Shown: positions 30,227-40,228, numbered from the stretch's first letter. The stretch: 64,000 nt of DNA from Streptomyces sp. NBC_01217 (GCF_035994185.1 NZ_CP108538.1:4689501-4753500); one strand, 5' to 3'. The notes: generated by a model not told the origin, from the letters alone. Numbers and translations: made by a program.

Positions 30227-31291
30227 TCAGGCGAACAGACGGGCCCACGTCTGCGGGCCGGGGTATCCGTCGGCGTCGCTGCCGCTCCACCCCTGCGCCT
30301 GCTGGAACGCGCGGGTCGCGTTGCGGTCGGCGTCGGACCACTTCGGGCCGGGGCCTACCTTGTAGAACCGGCCGTAGCCGCGGGCGACCAGGCGCTCGCC
30401 GAGCTTGGTCACGTACGCGTTGGACTTGCCGGCGCCGAACTTGTCGGCTCCGGGGAACGGCGTCTTCGCCGTGGTGGTCGTCTTGCCGGGCAGAGTGCCG
30501 AGCAGGGACCGCAGGGAGCTTTCTCCGGGCACGCCGTCGGCGTCGGCGCCGGAGTATCCGAGGGAGCGCTGATAGGCCGCGTACGCCTCGGTGTCAGCGT
30601 CCGACCAGGTCGGCCCGGGGCCAACCTGGTAGTAGCTGCCGAACCCCTTCGCGACCAGGGCCTCGCCAACGGCCGTGACGTGCGCTCCCTGGGCGCCGTA
30701 GCCGTAGGTGAGTCCGTTGATGGTCACCTGGTAGCGGGCCACGCCGGACGTTCCGCCGGACGGAGCGGTGTCGCCGGTCGGGGGCGTGTACCCCTTGGCG
30801 GGCATGCCGGCCTGTACCCACGCGTAGAGCTTGGTACCGGGGCACTGCGTCGCGATGCCGTCGCGGTGACCCTTCTTGGCGAGGGGCCGGCCGGTCTTGG
30901 CGCACGCCTCGTCGTACAGGGCGCGGCACGCGGCGAGCGCGGCCGTAGTCGGCTCCTGGTCGCCGCCGATGGCGATCTGTACGCCGATGCCAGACACGTT
31001 GTGCCCGGGGCAGTGCGCGCCCTGGCGGGTCCAGCCACGGCCCTCGAAGATCTCGCCCGCCTGCGAGACGACGAAGTTGTACCCGATGCCCGCCCACCCC
31101 TGCGCGAGGTGCTCGGCCTCGATGGCGCGCGGGATGGCATAGCCGGTGCGCGTGATGTGGGACGCGCCGTCGTAGTGAACGAAGAACTCCGTACGGGAGC
31201 TGAGCGCGACCGTGGCGGGGCCGCTGCTCTGGGGGTCGTTGTCCCACGGCTTCGCGCCCCATGCGGCGCGACTGATGATCGAAACGGACAC
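30227..31291 (-). CDS. N-acetylmuramoyl-L-alanine amidase endolysin
   Basis: The protein is 354 residues. The amidase/PGRP domain occupies about 1-170: SRAAWGAKPWDND, zinc His in FFVHYDGA, GWAGIGYNFVVSQAGEIFEG, then KKGHRDGIATQCPGTKLYAW supplying the other His and Cys. Two copies of a wall-binding module follow (YYQVGPGPTWSDADTEAY and FYKVGPGPKWSDADRNAT), about 80 residues apart. GTG 31291 follows GGAG by 8 bases. Confidence 0.95.
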   Translation of the reverse strand: MSVSIISRAAWGAKPWDNDPQSSGPATVALSSRTEFFVHYDGASHITRTGYAIPRAIEAEHLAQGWAGIGYNFVVSQAGEIFEGRGWTRQGAHCPGHNVSGIGVQIAIGGDQEPTTAALAACRALYDEACAKTGRPLAKKGHRDGIATQCPGTKLYAWVQAGMPAKGYTPPTGDTAPSGGTSGVARYQVTINGLTYGYGAQGAHVTAVGEALVAKGFGSYYQVGPGPTWSDADTEAYAAYQRSLGYSGADADGVPGESSLRSLLGTLPGKTTTTAKTPFPGADKFGAGKSNAYVTKLGERLVARGYGRFYKVGPGPKWSDADRNATRAFQQAQGWSGSDADGYPGPQTWARLFA

Positions 31292-31309
31292 GGGCTGTCT
31301 CCAGACATG

Positions 31310-31340
31310 AAAAAACGCCCGGCGCGGAGTGCGCGGGCGT
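31310..31340 (-). terminator. Rho-independent terminator between fibre and endolysin
   Basis: On the minus strand ACGCCCGCGC and GCGCCGGGCGT pair (one bulge) and are followed by six T. It would partly separate the structural transcript from the lysis genes. Confidence 0.8.
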
Positions 31341-31366
31341 ACGGGAAGGGGTGGGGTGGGGTGGGG

Positions 31367-32593
31367 TCAGGCGACGCGTTCGAGGCGCAAATAGCAACCG
31401 CCGAGCAGACTCGTTGCAGCGGCGTTGGCAGTGTTCTGCGCCCATCGGAATGTGAGGGTTCCAGCCGTCGCGCCGACGACCAACGCACCCTGGAACGTCG
31501 TGCCGGTCGTGACACTGAACGTCAGGTCGGTGCCGAGCGCCGCCGCTCCGGCTCCGTCGTTGTCGGTCCACACCATCGTGGCCCCGGACGGGGCCGACCA
31601 GTCGGCGCGGAAGCCGCCCCCGCCCTGCGTCCAGACGGCGACGCACTCGACGATGTACGTCGCATTTGCGGCGACGGACAGTGCAAGATCCGGGTCGGCG
31701 GCGGCGGTCGCAGTGTCGGTGCGCGCGGTGCCCGAGCTCTTGACGGCGGCGCGGACCTGTCCGACTCCGGAAACCGTGACGTTGCCGCTGAATGTCTTGT
31801 TGCCAGCAACGGTTTGGGTGCCGGTGAGCAGGACGGCCGTACCAGTGGCGACGGCCCCGACCTGGGCGGCGGTGTGCGTGTGGTCGGCGGTGGCAGCGCC
31901 GACATCGGCGGCGACCAGGGCGACGTTGCCGTTTACGTCCGGGGCCTTGTCACTGACGGTGGCGACGGCCCCCACGTCGGCGGCGTCGAGGATGACGGCG
32001 GCAGCAGACTGGCCGTTGACGGACTGCACCACCCCCGGGGTACCCGGTGCCCCGGCCGCCCCGGTTGCCCCGGTGTCCCCCTTGGCGCCCGGCGCCCCGG
32101 TCGCACCGGTAGCGCCCGTAGCGCCTACGGCGCCGGTTGCACCCTGCTCGCCGACCAGTGACGCCAGCCACTCAGCCTTCGTGCCCACGAACCCGTTCTC
32201 CACGGCCACTTCGTACGCGGAGTCGCCGCGCACCGCGACGTAGGTGGGGGTCGTCGGGTCCGTCGGGGCCAGGTCCGCGAGATCGACCGCGGGCACGTCC
32301 GACGGCAACAGGATCTGATACACGCGGTTCACCGCGACGCCGACCAACTGCTCAGCCACGGAATACGACCAGTCGGCCGGATTCATGCCCGGGGCGTCGG
32401 TCGCCAGCAGCGTCACGGAGAAAGCGCCGGTCGCGTCAAGGTCCGCGGTCACCGGGCCGCCCAAGATCACATCATGATCCGCGAGCGTGATCAGCGCCGG
32501 TGCCCGGAAGACGATTCTCCCGGACAGCGCCTCGCCCTCCGGCGTCAGGAAGCGCCCCGTCACAGTCACCGTCGGGATGCCGTCAGGCAGCAT
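31367..32593 (-). CDS. Collagen-like tail fibre protein
   Basis: The protein is 408 residues. The N-terminal 125 residues are a beta-rich anchor (LPDGIPTVTVTGRFLTPEGE). A Gly-X-Y collagen-like segment follows at about 155-180 (GATGAVGATGATGATGAPG), which trimerises fibres. The C-terminal half resembles a phage receptor-binding head (GNKTFSGNVTVSG and later TLTFRWAQNTANAAAT). Its start overlaps the stop of the preceding tail gene (TGATG). Confidence 0.9.
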   Translation of the reverse strand: MLPDGIPTVTVTGRFLTPEGEALSGRIVFRAPALITLADHDVILGGPVTADLDATGAFSVTLLATDAPGMNPADWSYSVAEQLVGVAVNRVYQILLPSDVPAVDLADLAPTDPTTPTYVAVRGDSAYEVAVENGFVGTKAEWLASLVGEQGATGAVGATGATGATGAPGAKGDTGATGAAGAPGTPGVVQSVNGQSAAAVILDAADVGAVATVSDKAPDVNGNVALVAADVGAATADHTHTAAQVGAVATGTAVLLTGTQTVAGNKTFSGNVTVSGVGQVRAAVKSSGTARTDTATAAADPDLALSVAANATYIVECVAVWTQGGGGFRADWSAPSGATMVWTDNDGAGAAALGTDLTFSVTTGTTFQGALVVGATAGTLTFRWAQNTANAAATSLLGGCYLRLERVA

Positions 32594-33321
32594 CAGGTTG
32601 CCTCCGATTCTGTGATGGTGTTCATCCCCCACAGGCCGCGGACCCGCACCGTGCCCGTGCCCGTGCCCGCGGTGCGCTGGGCCCATATGACGGCCACAGC
32701 GGTGGATGAGTGCGGGTGGTCGGTCGCGGACAGCGGAATACGCTGATTGATCTCGGTAACGGTCGCCGAGCTGCTCAGCGTCCATGCGGCCAGCTCGGTG
32801 CCGTCGAGAGTGAGCCACACCCGTATGGCGGTGCCTGCCGGGCCGACGATCTGTCCGTTCACCGACAGGACCTTGTGCTGCACGACCATGTGGCCGGAGT
32901 AGAGCGGGGTATCCGTATCCGAGGCGATGTTCACGCCCGGAGCCATGGGGATGGGCACGTAGGGGCGGCCGAGGTATCCGTCGGCGTACGCGTCATCCAT
33001 GACGATGATCTCGCCACCGCGCGACCACATGCGGATCATCTGTGCGTCTGCGGAGTTCACGTCGTCGCCGACCGTGAGCGCTGCGGCTCCGCTCTCGCGG
33101 GCGAGACCAACCCCCCAGTCGCCCTGCGGGGTCTGCCCGACGACGAACGTGCGCTGTCCGCCGGGGGTCTTGGCGATCAGCTGCCCGCCCTCGCCGATCA
33201 CCACGTCGCCGGCCAGCACCTGGTTGAGGGCGGGGCGCATCTGCGCGCGGCCTCGCAGCTGCCGCACCTCGCGTTCCAGGCTGGCTACACGGTCGAGCAG
33301 GTCTTGCGGAACGTACGGCAC
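32593..33321 (-). CDS. Minor tail/fibre-associated protein, 242 aa
   Basis: GTG 33321 overlaps the previous stop (TAGTG). The N-terminus is a short coiled coil (LLDRVASLEREVRQLRGRAQ), followed by a beta-rich body (GDVVIGEGGQLIAKTPGGQR, LSVNGQIVGPAGTAIRVWLT). Coiled coil plus beta-prism-like structure suits a trimeric tail-tip or fibre component. Codirectional and coupled with tail genes on both sides. Confidence 0.8.
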   Translation of the reverse strand: MPYVPQDLLDRVASLEREVRQLRGRAQMRPALNQVLAGDVVIGEGGQLIAKTPGGQRTFVVGQTPQGDWGVGLARESGAAALTVGDDVNSADAQMIRMWSRGGEIIVMDDAYADGYLGRPYVPIPMAPGVNIASDTDTPLYSGHMVVQHKVLSVNGQIVGPAGTAIRVWLTLDGTELAAWTLSSSATVTEINQRIPLSATDHPHSSTAVAVIWAQRTAGTGTGTVRVRGLWGMNTITESEAT

Positions 33322-34418
33322 TACGGGACCTCCAGGTACAGGCGGGCGGTTTCGGGGCGGCCACGCTCCGGCGGGGTGATCGTCATGCCGACGACGCGGT
33401 ACCGGACATCCAGGCCGTTGGGGTGCCACAGGTCGCGGATACGGAGCCGCACCGTGGACCCGAGCAGAGCGGGAGTGATCGTGTCGGCAAGCAGGACCGT
33501 GATTTCGGGGATGGTCACGGGAGTACGGGCCGCGTTCCAGTCCGCGCGGGCATGTGCGTCAAGCGTGGCCTGTTGCTCGACGGTGGTGTAGTCCGATGTT
33601 CCGTCGAGGCGTGGCCATCCGGCGGCAATGTCGTCGTCGTCGACCAGCACGGGCGACATCAGCGGGAAGCTGTCGGCGGCCTGGTTGGTGTTGATGCTCG
33701 CACCGCGCGACTGCCAGGCATTCGCCTTCAGCGTGGCGTCGGTCGGTAGCGCGTAGGACAGGATCGGCCCCGGATGGTCCAGGACAATATCTGTTGCCCC
33801 GCCCCGGATGACCGGATGCCCCAGGTGCAGCCGTTTGACCCGCCGGCCGTCCCCGTCACGGTACGAGCCGATGCGCCACTCGAAACCGCGCTCCAGCGAG
33901 GACAGTTGATCGAGGAGTTCGCCAACGCTTGGCTGGTCGTACCGCAGGAACGTACGGTCGCGGAGCACACCCGACACCGTGCTGTCGTAGGTGATGCCCA
34001 GGTTTCCGCCCGGGGTTTCCTGCGCGTAGTCGATCAGCTCGCGCACAATGTCGAGCTGGTCGACCTGGGTGGCGGTCAGGGTGTCGAAGAGCAGCCTCCG
34101 GTAGAGGTAGGACTCCCAGCCGCCGCACTGAACCTGCGCTCCGAGGAACCCCCGGTCGTCACTGGCGAGGTTGAGCGTCCACAGGATGCCGCCCCACCAG
34201 ATCTCGCGCCCGCGCTCGACCCACACCCCGGTACGTCCGGGGATGAGCGCGCGCCGTGCACGGGCGGCGAGTTCCGCATTCGGGATCGGCACCGTTCCGG
34301 TGAGACGCCCGGTTTTGCCGATGTAGTCGTCGATGGACACACCCTGTATGGGCAGTGCGTCAAGCAGCGTGTCCGACCGCAGGTCGCACAGCAGGATGCG
34401 GTACGGGGGTGCGATCAC
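33321..34418 (-). CDS. Siphovirus tail protein, Gp37-like, 365 aa
   Basis: The protein begins [20 protein letters not shown] and contains [20 protein letters not shown] and [17 protein letters not shown], a layout seen in the actinophage tail-tip family related to ReqiPepy6 Gp37. It probably forms the baseplate hub with the Dit-like protein. It overlaps the upstream gene by 4 bases. Confidence 0.8.
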   Translation of the reverse strand: MIAPPYRILLCDLRSDTLLDALPIQGVSIDDYIGKTGRLTGTVPIPNAELAARARRALIPGRTGVWVERGREIWWGGILWTLNLASDDRGFLGAQVQCGGWESYLYRRLLFDTLTATQVDQLDIVRELIDYAQETPGGNLGITYDSTVSGVLRDRTFLRYDQPSVGELLDQLSSLERGFEWRIGSYRDGDGRRVKRLHLGHPVIRGGATDIVLDHPGPILSYALPTDATLKANAWQSRGASINTNQAADSFPLMSPVLVDDDDIAAGWPRLDGTSDYTTVEQQATLDAHARADWNAARTPVTIPEITVLLADTITPALLGSTVRLRIRDLWHPNGLDVRYRVVGMTITPPERGRPETARLYLEVP

Positions 34419-35467
34419 TGGACGAACTCCACCGACAACTCACCGTTGGCGAGGTTCGTATCCTGTCCGACCGATGACACGTTCCACCCCGGGATCAGGG
34501 TCACGGAAGCGCCGGGCGTCAGTCCGGGCCGGTACACCCGGCGGGACGCGATCACACGCGACGACTGCGCCGACAGGCCGTTTCCTGCACCGTGTGCCTC
34601 AGTCAGGCCGCCAGTCGCACGCCACGTCAGCCAGGCCGTAGACACATCCGTGGCCCGGTTCGACACCAGACCGCCGACGGTGATGAACACCGCGCCGGAC
34701 GGCGGAACCGTGAACGTGATCCGCGGCCAGGCCGCGGCCGTGAAGTCGACGTACGTCTGTACCGGCGTGTACGGCGGGGCCGCGGCCTGGCGTGTCATCA
34801 GGGGCCGCAGCGGAGTGGCCGGGTACTGCTGCCAATCGTCGGCCGCTGCCGACCACCGGTACAGCGTGCCGTTGAAGTCGGCGTACTGCCCGTCATAGGC
34901 GCCCGCGAGAGACGAGGAGGCGCGCGGGATGATGCCGCCCGCCGCGACGGTGTACCGGCGCCGGTCACTGAGCGCCGTGCCCCAGTCGATACCGCCCACG
35001 CCCGCAGACGTGCCGGCAGGCACGGTCACGTCCCACAGAGGCTCGCACGCCGGGTCCAGGGTGGGGGCCGCCGGAGTGGCGAGCGGCTCGCCCTTCACCA
35101 CCTCGACCAGGGCGACGTTCTCGCCGCTCACGTCGAAAAGCTGATCAAGGACGCGGATCACCACGGTGTCGATGCGGTCGAGCAGCGCATCCCCGTCATC
35201 AAACGCAACGGTTTCCGGAGCGTCCACGGCCACCGGGTAGGCGCCCTGTGCTGTGGTGCCCTGCACCAGCGCGCGCCCGATACCTACCTGTAGCGACATG
35301 GCGCCTGCACCGGACGCGGCGAACGGGGCACCGCCCGGGATCACCCCGGGCCGGGAGGTGAGTTCACCGGACGGCACCATCGTCCCCAGCGGGGCGAGCC
35401 GCGTGTCTTCGCGGGTCTGCCCCGGCTCGGCACCACCGGGCAGCAGCCACGCAGAGCGCACAGTCAT
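34415..35467 (-). CDS. Tail-tip/baseplate protein, 350 aa
   Basis: The N-terminus ([20 protein letters not shown]) and the following [20 protein letters not shown] are typical of actinophage minor tail proteins. Beta-rich repeats continue to the C-terminus ([13 protein letters not shown]). No enzyme motif is seen. It lies between the Dit-like and Gp37-like genes. Confidence 0.75.
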   Translation of the reverse strand: MTVRSAWLLPGGAEPGQTREDTRLAPLGTMVPSGELTSRPGVIPGGAPFAASGAGAMSLQVGIGRALVQGTTAQGAYPVAVDAPETVAFDDGDALLDRIDTVVIRVLDQLFDVSGENVALVEVVKGEPLATPAAPTLDPACEPLWDVTVPAGTSAGVGGIDWGTALSDRRRYTVAAGGIIPRASSSLAGAYDGQYADFNGTLYRWSAAADDWQQYPATPLRPLMTRQAAAPPYTPVQTYVDFTAAAWPRITFTVPPSGAVFITVGGLVSNRATDVSTAWLTWRATGGLTEAHGAGNGLSAQSSRVIASRRVYRPGLTPGASVTLIPGWNVSSVGQDTNLANGELSVEFVQ

Positions 35468-35478
35468 GATCGGGGTCC

Positions 35479-36381
35479 TTACCAGTAGGCGGGCCGGTAC
35501 CGCACCAGAGCGGACGCGGCCGGGTCGGATGATTCCGGAGCAGCCCGGAACAAAAGATCGGTGGTGCCGGGGGCGAGCGTGAATGTCTGCTCCGGCACAG
35601 ACCGCGCCGTGACCGTGTAGAGGCGTGACGCGGTGCCGTTGAGCGTCACCGTGCCCGCCCGCGTATCGACGACCAGCACGTCACCAGCCGCCAACGGCAG
35701 GTCGTATTCGAGGACGTCACCGGTTTGCAGGTTGGTGAGCGACGGCCGCAGCACCGGGCCCCGGAACTCGACGACAGGGTGTGTTTCGGCGTTGCCCGCG
35801 TTCGTGGCGGACATGCCGCCGGCCGAGCCGACCGCACCGAAGCTGAGCGGCCAGTCAAGGGACTCCGGACCGGGGTCCGTTCCCCAGTTCAGACCAGGTT
35901 CCGGCATCGGCAGGGACGCCGTTACGGTGCGCTCCGTGAGCCCGTACCGGCGCGCATCCGTGGCCTCCCACTGCACCGCGCCGCCGAGAATAGTGCCGAC
36001 CCGGTACCCCTTTTCCATCGGCAGCATGTACCGAAGGCACCGGGCCCACACCAGACGCGGCCCCCGCTCATCAGCCCAGAAAGCGAGCGGCAGTTCATCC
36101 ACCACCGGCACCAAGCCCGCTTCGAGGACGTCGACCGCCGCGCCGATACTCGCCCGCGGAGCGCGCACCATCAGCCCGTCCAGGCCGATGGTGCGCGACT
36201 GCGCGAGGAGCAGCCCGGGGTAGGCCCCGTGCGCACCGGACCGGAGAACCGTGCCCGAGTCGAGGGCGGGCAGCTCGGCCCACCCGGACAGCCTCTTGTA
36301 CGAGTACGGCGTCCCACGGCCGATCAGCAGGTTGCCGTACTGGATCTGCCCTACGGCTGTCAGCAGGTCACCAGCAGCCAT
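35479..36381 (-). CDS. Distal tail (Dit-like) protein, 300 aa
   Basis: The product opens MAAGDLLTAVGQIQYGNLLI and has the expected beta-rich N-domain followed by a galectin-like second half (VEFRGPVLRPSLTNLQTGDV, LVVDTRAGTVTLNGTASRLY). It lies immediately downstream of the tape measure gene, the standard Dit position. ATG 36381 comes 3 bases after the tape measure stop. Confidence 0.8.
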   Translation of the reverse strand: MAAGDLLTAVGQIQYGNLLIGRGTPYSYKRLSGWAELPALDSGTVLRSGAHGAYPGLLLAQSRTIGLDGLMVRAPRASIGAAVDVLEAGLVPVVDELPLAFWADERGPRLVWARCLRYMLPMEKGYRVGTILGGAVQWEATDARRYGLTERTVTASLPMPEPGLNWGTDPGPESLDWPLSFGAVGSAGGMSATNAGNAETHPVVEFRGPVLRPSLTNLQTGDVLEYDLPLAAGDVLVVDTRAGTVTLNGTASRLYTVTARSVPEQTFTLAPGTTDLLFRAAPESSDPAASALVRYRPAYW

Positions 36382-36383
36382 GG

Positions 36384-38606
36384 TTACCCCCGCCCCTTGG
36401 AGAGCCATTCGAGGGCCCGCGCGTTGTCGTCAGGGCTGCCGTTTTCTGCGGCATGCCAGTGCTCGACTGAGACCAGTGGTCCTCCACCGCTCACCGTGCC
36501 GAACCCGCCGGCTGCACCCGCACCAGCCATTCCGGGCATCAGCGACGGCACCGCGGGCGGTGTGACCAGACCCCGCATCGTGCGGTCCAGGGCGCCCGCC
36601 CCGCTCTTGATGCCCTCGACGATGCCCGCCGGAATCCACCGGCCGATCTTGTCGGCCATGAGCTTGGATGGGGAAGCGATTCCCAGGGCTTTTGCAATCG
36701 GGCCGGGCACGATGCTTTTCGCGAAACCGGCCAGCTGACTGGCCAGCCAGGACCCCATGCCCTTGATGCCGTTCCACAGGCCGCGTACGACGTCCTGCCC
36801 CTTGTCGTACAGCAGCGAGCCGAGATCACCGATCGCGGAACCGATACGGCCGGGCAGCCCACGGACCCACGCGATAGCGTCTGCCGCCTTGGTGGCTATG
36901 CTGTCGCGGAAATCGCGCATCGCCTGTACGGCACGGTCACGGAGACGCCCGGCAAGCGGCGCAAGCGCGTCGTATGCGCGTCCAGGAAGTCCCTTGATCC
37001 AGTCGACGGCGGCAGATATGCCCTCGCCGACCCACTTGCCGACCTGCTCGGAGATGTCGCCGATCATCTCTCCGGCCTTGGACACCGCAGCCTTCGCGAT
37101 ATCCCACGCACCACTGAAATCGCCCTGAAGCAGCGCAATGATGATTTCCAGAACGGGCACGACCACACCAGAAATGACCGCTGCAAGACCTGTAGCGAAC
37201 AGGTCAGCGAGAAATGCGATCCCAGCAATGAGCGGCTCAATGATCGGCATGAGCGCGTTCAGGGCGTCAATCAGCAGCTCGCCGATCGCGGGCAGCAGCG
37301 GCGCAAGCGCCACCATGATCTGTCCGAACGACTCGCCGATGGTGGCGAGTGCGGGTGACAGGGCGACGATCAGATCGGCGAGAATCGGCAGGACAGTTGC
37401 GGCGAGATCGCCAAGAACTGCCGCAAACGGGGCAATAAGCCCAGGTAGTTGGTCGAGGATCGGCCGCAGCGCACCGGCCAGCGCGTCGACCAGCAGCATC
37501 ACGACGGGCGACGCCTGCGCGATGATGTCGCCCAGCGTGGTCAGCAGTGGCGTAATCGCAGGCAGCACGGACGCGATCAGCTTGCCGAGAACAGGCAAAA
37601 TCGGTGAAACGGCGTCAATCAGGACCCCGAACGCGTCCGCTACGGCAGCGAGCACGGGGCCGAGCGCATCGACGATCGGCGACAGCCCATCACCCAGCGC
37701 GGTAGCCAGCCGCGCGAGCGGCGGCCCCAGCGACGCAAGGGCCGGCCCGAGCGCATCGGCCAGCTGCGCCACCACCGGAGCGATCGCCTTCGCGAGCGCG
37801 GCAAGCACGGGACCGCCCGCCTCCGCGAGGGTGCCGATCAGGCCACCGACCGCGGGCAGGATCGTCGCTACGGCGTCACCGAGCCCGCCGAAGGCAGCGG
37901 CTGCGCCCCCGGCCCCGGCGCTGACCCCATCAAAAAATCCGGCCAAGCCGTCGCCGACCGCACCCAGGAACCCGCCGAGCGATTCGACAACCGGCTGGGC
38001 CGCCTGCACGGCGTTGACCAGGCCCGGAAGCAGGTTCTTGACCAGGTCGCCCAGGCCGCCCACCAGCGGCTCGATCATGGGCGCCACGCCCTCGAACAGC
38101 TTGCCCAGCTGCGGGGCCACATCGTCGAAAATGCCCGAGATCTGTCCGGCGGCGGCCACGAACGGTTTGACCAGGGGCTCGGCAAGCTCCTGCACCTGGC
38201 CCTTGACATGCTCGGCCATGTCCGAGAAAGCGCTCTTTACCTGCTCGTTCTCGGCGAGCACCTTCGCGCCGAGACCGGCCACCGCAAGCGGTACCGCAGC
38301 CAGCGCGCCACCGGCCACAACCGACGCCCCCGCCAGAGCGATCGTCGAGATTTTCGCCGCACCGAGCAGCGAACCGACACCGCCCAGGCTGCGCTCTGCG
38401 CGCTCAGCACCCCCGCCGATACCGTCGCCGAGCGCCCCGCCCATAGCCGCACCGGCTACGGCGAACCGGCCTTGCATATCCCGTAGGCGGCCGTCCGCGT
38501 CCCGCTGGAGACCGGCGAGCGCCGCCCCTGTCCGGTTAATTCCGCGCTGCGCCCCGTCATCGTTCAGGTCGATAAAGCCGACCAATTCGCCGATATTGAG
38601 CGCCAC
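36384..38606 (-). CDS. Tape measure protein
   Basis: The protein is 740 residues. It is rich in Ala/Leu/Gly with hydrophobic repeats (LAGASVVAGGALAAVPLAVA near the N-terminus; long runs such as VDALGPVLAAVADAFGVLID through the middle). The C-terminal part has an ordered segment with GIASPSKLMADKIGRWIPAG. The length fits a siphovirus tail near 110 nm by the usual 1.5 angstrom per residue rule. It follows the chaperone genes as expected. The long plus-strand frame opposite it is an antisense artefact. Confidence 0.95.
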   Translation of the reverse strand: MALNIGELVGFIDLNDDGAQRGINRTGAALAGLQRDADGRLRDMQGRFAVAGAAMGGALGDGIGGGAERAERSLGGVGSLLGAAKISTIALAGASVVAGGALAAVPLAVAGLGAKVLAENEQVKSAFSDMAEHVKGQVQELAEPLVKPFVAAAGQISGIFDDVAPQLGKLFEGVAPMIEPLVGGLGDLVKNLLPGLVNAVQAAQPVVESLGGFLGAVGDGLAGFFDGVSAGAGGAAAAFGGLGDAVATILPAVGGLIGTLAEAGGPVLAALAKAIAPVVAQLADALGPALASLGPPLARLATALGDGLSPIVDALGPVLAAVADAFGVLIDAVSPILPVLGKLIASVLPAITPLLTTLGDIIAQASPVVMLLVDALAGALRPILDQLPGLIAPFAAVLGDLAATVLPILADLIVALSPALATIGESFGQIMVALAPLLPAIGELLIDALNALMPIIEPLIAGIAFLADLFATGLAAVISGVVVPVLEIIIALLQGDFSGAWDIAKAAVSKAGEMIGDISEQVGKWVGEGISAAVDWIKGLPGRAYDALAPLAGRLRDRAVQAMRDFRDSIATKAADAIAWVRGLPGRIGSAIGDLGSLLYDKGQDVVRGLWNGIKGMGSWLASQLAGFAKSIVPGPIAKALGIASPSKLMADKIGRWIPAGIVEGIKSGAGALDRTMRGLVTPPAVPSLMPGMAGAGAAGGFGTVSGGGPLVSVEHWHAAENGSPDDNARALEWLSKGRG

Positions 38607-38644
38607 GGAACAGCCCCCCTATTCAGTTGTTTTACGCGCGCGAA

Positions 38645-39339
38645 TTACCGCCCCGTGAGGCGTGCAATTTCGTCAGGGTCATCTACGATGCGGGGCGTGT
38701 TTCGCCACACGGACGGAAAGCGGGCCTCAGCAGGAAGGCCGGAAAGGAGCGTCAGGAAACGGCGCGTCGTCAGCGCCGAAACCTGCTCGGCCGTCAGTTG
38801 ATACGTAGAGGCGAGGTCGGATTCGACCGACCGCCAGTGAGTGACTACCGCGTGCCAGAACTGCTCGGCCTCGGTGCGGACTTCTTCTTCGGCGTGGCCT
38901 TCGTGCGGACCTTCGCCGGTCGCGCTTTTCCCGCCGTGGCCTTCGCGGCTTCCTTCGCAGCTTCCTGCTCGTCGTACAGCTCGGCCGCACGCTCCATCGT
39001 CAGAGAGCCAGGCTTGGCTACGTTCGCGGTCGCCCACTTCAGCACGATGCCGAGACGCCGATCCGACATGCGGGCATCCGTCCAGTGCTCCACGGCATCC
39101 GGGCCGAACAGGGAGGCGAGCAGGTTGCGGATGTCCTCCGGCCGCGCCGACGACTTGAGCCGGTCCAACTGGAGCGTGAACAGGAGCGGGAGGGACGGGG
39201 GCAGGTGGTAGGTGCGCCCGTACATGCGAAGCGGCAGCCCCTTGCGTTCCGGCTCGGCCTGCTCGGCAAAGAACGCGTCGAAATCTGCGACGTCGTCGAG
39301 CTGCTCGGCCTCGGCCGCGTCGTCGTCGTAGTCGATCAC
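38645..39339 (-). CDS. Tail assembly chaperone G-T fusion by -1 frameshift
   Basis: Ribosomes reading the G gene from 39339 can slip one base back at GGGAAAA (38932-38926) and continue to 38645. The fused tail after the shift reads GKSATGEGPHEGHAEEEVRT, then EQFWHAVVTHWRSVESDLAS and a helical end. This second segment has no start codon of its own in a good context, so frameshifting is the only likely source. G-T fusions bind the tape measure during tail assembly. Confidence 0.9.
38845..39339 (-). CDS. Tail assembly chaperone (G-type)
   Basis: The product is 164 residues. An acidic N-terminus is followed by YHLPPSLPLLFTLQLDRLKS and DIRNLLASLFGPDAVEHWTD, then ERAAELYDEQEAAKEAA. The C-terminus is basic and disordered (KKKSAPRPSSSGTR), as for G proteins read without frameshift. 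Between the major tail protein and the tape measure, as in lambda and other siphoviruses. The start overlaps the preceding stop (ATGA). Confidence 0.9.
   Translation of the reverse strand: MIDYDDDAAEAEQLDDVADFDAFFAEQAEPERKGLPLRMYGRTYHLPPSLPLLFTLQLDRLKSSARPEDIRNLLASLFGPDAVEHWTDARMSDRRLGIVLKWATANVAKPGSLTMERAAELYDEQEAAKEAAKATAGKARPAKVRTKATPKKKSAPRPSSSGTR
38926..38932 (-). promoter_or_regulatory. Programmed -1 frameshift site GGGAAAA
   Basis: In the G frame the bases are grouped G GGA AAA, a canonical X XXY YYZ heptamer, close to lambda's GGGAAAG. The -1 frame is open from here to 38645. See the G-T fusion entry. Confidence 0.85.
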
Positions 39340-39791
39340 GGGGCGGCCACCACCTCAGCGACAGACGGGGCACCGCACCGGGTGAACGTGGCGGCCCACG
39401 AGGTCTTGGCGTTGGTCTCGCCGCCGCGCTCCCCCGGCGTCACTGTGCATTCCCAAACGGTCCACTCGTCCTGCGACTTGTGGCGGTAGCGCATCCGGCC
39501 GCGCGACTCCTCGCCGAACCGGTACGCCCACACCGTGTCGATGTAGTCCTGTCCGGGGTCGCGGGTGCCCGACGTCGCGGTGTACTGCCCCGATACCTCG
39601 ATCGTGGCGCCACGCTGCATGATGTCCTGCTCGTAGTACCCCTCGGAGTCGTTGTCCGTGGTGTCCGCGGTCTCCTCGTTCTCGCCCGGATTCTCGGACC
39701 AGCTCTTCAAATTCCCGATCCGTACGAACGTGTCGGCGGTCGCGGTCTCGACCTCGAACATCCAGCCACGTGCGTCAATGGGCCGTCCCAT
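39336..39791 (-). CDS. Major tail (tube) protein
   Basis: The protein is 151 residues and beta-rich with Thr/Glu/Asp (FEVETATADTFVRIGNLKSW, EETADTTDNDSEGYYEQD, WTVWECTVTPGERGGE), typical of siphovirus tube proteins of the phage tail-tube group. It lies between the connector genes and the chaperone gene. ATG 39791. Confidence 0.9.
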   Translation of the reverse strand: MGRPIDARGWMFEVETATADTFVRIGNLKSWSENPGENEETADTTDNDSEGYYEQDIMQRGATIEVSGQYTATSGTRDPGQDYIDTVWAYRFGEESRGRMRYRHKSQDEWTVWECTVTPGERGGETNAKTSWAATFTRCGAPSVAEVVAAP

Positions 39792-39802
39792 GGGCGGGCC
39801 TC

Positions 39803-40228
39803 CTACTCTGTGCGGTGTTTGGTGGGGGCCGACACGTCAAGGCCGAAGTTCACGACGTGTTCGTGTCGGCCGTTGGCGTCGCGGCCCATAGGCGCGACGG
39901 TGCCGCGTGCGGCGGCGAGGATGAGCCACGTTCCGTCGGGGAGTTCCACCCCGGCCAGGCCGTGCAGTTCGCTGTAGATGTCCTGGGCGTGCCTGCGGGA
40001 GACGCGCGGATCTGGGCCGCCTCGTACGCGGACCTGGAGGCGCACCGTGTCGTACGCGTTCAGGGCGTCGGGTGCCTCGCCGGTGTCGTACAGGGCCAGG
40101 GCGACCGCGGCGTCAGGGGTGGGCGGCATCTTCTCGGTGAACATGTCGCCGGTCGCGCCGGTGGGGTCGTAGGTGCCGTGCCCGTTGTCGGCGAGCAGGC
40201 GGGCGATGCCGTCGAGGAGGTCAGCCAC
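39803..40228 (-). CDS. Tail terminator/minor tail connector, 141 aa
   Basis: The protein begins MADLLDGIARLLADNGHGTY and has the compact alpha/beta layout of tail terminator proteins (VALALYDTGEAPDALNAYD, VRLQVRVRGGPDPRVSRRHA, IYSELHGLAG). It is placed directly before the tail tube gene, its usual position. Confidence 0.8.
   Translation of the reverse strand: MADLLDGIARLLADNGHGTYDPTGATGDMFTEKMPPTPDAAVALALYDTGEAPDALNAYDTVRLQVRVRGGPDPRVSRRHAQDIYSELHGLAGVELPDGTWLILAAARGTVAPMGRDANGRHEHVVNFGLDVSAPTKHRTE

Noticed and set aside
31950..32171. GC-rich repeats in the tail fibre gene as a possible CRISPR array
   Set aside because: The repeats are in-frame Gly-X-Y codons of a collagen-like segment, not spaced identical repeats. 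No CRISPR array was seen anywhere in the window.
37138..38658. 506-codon plus-strand frame opposite the tape measure gene
   Set aside because: Low complexity antisense of an Ala-rich gene; no other plus-strand gene occurs in this operon.
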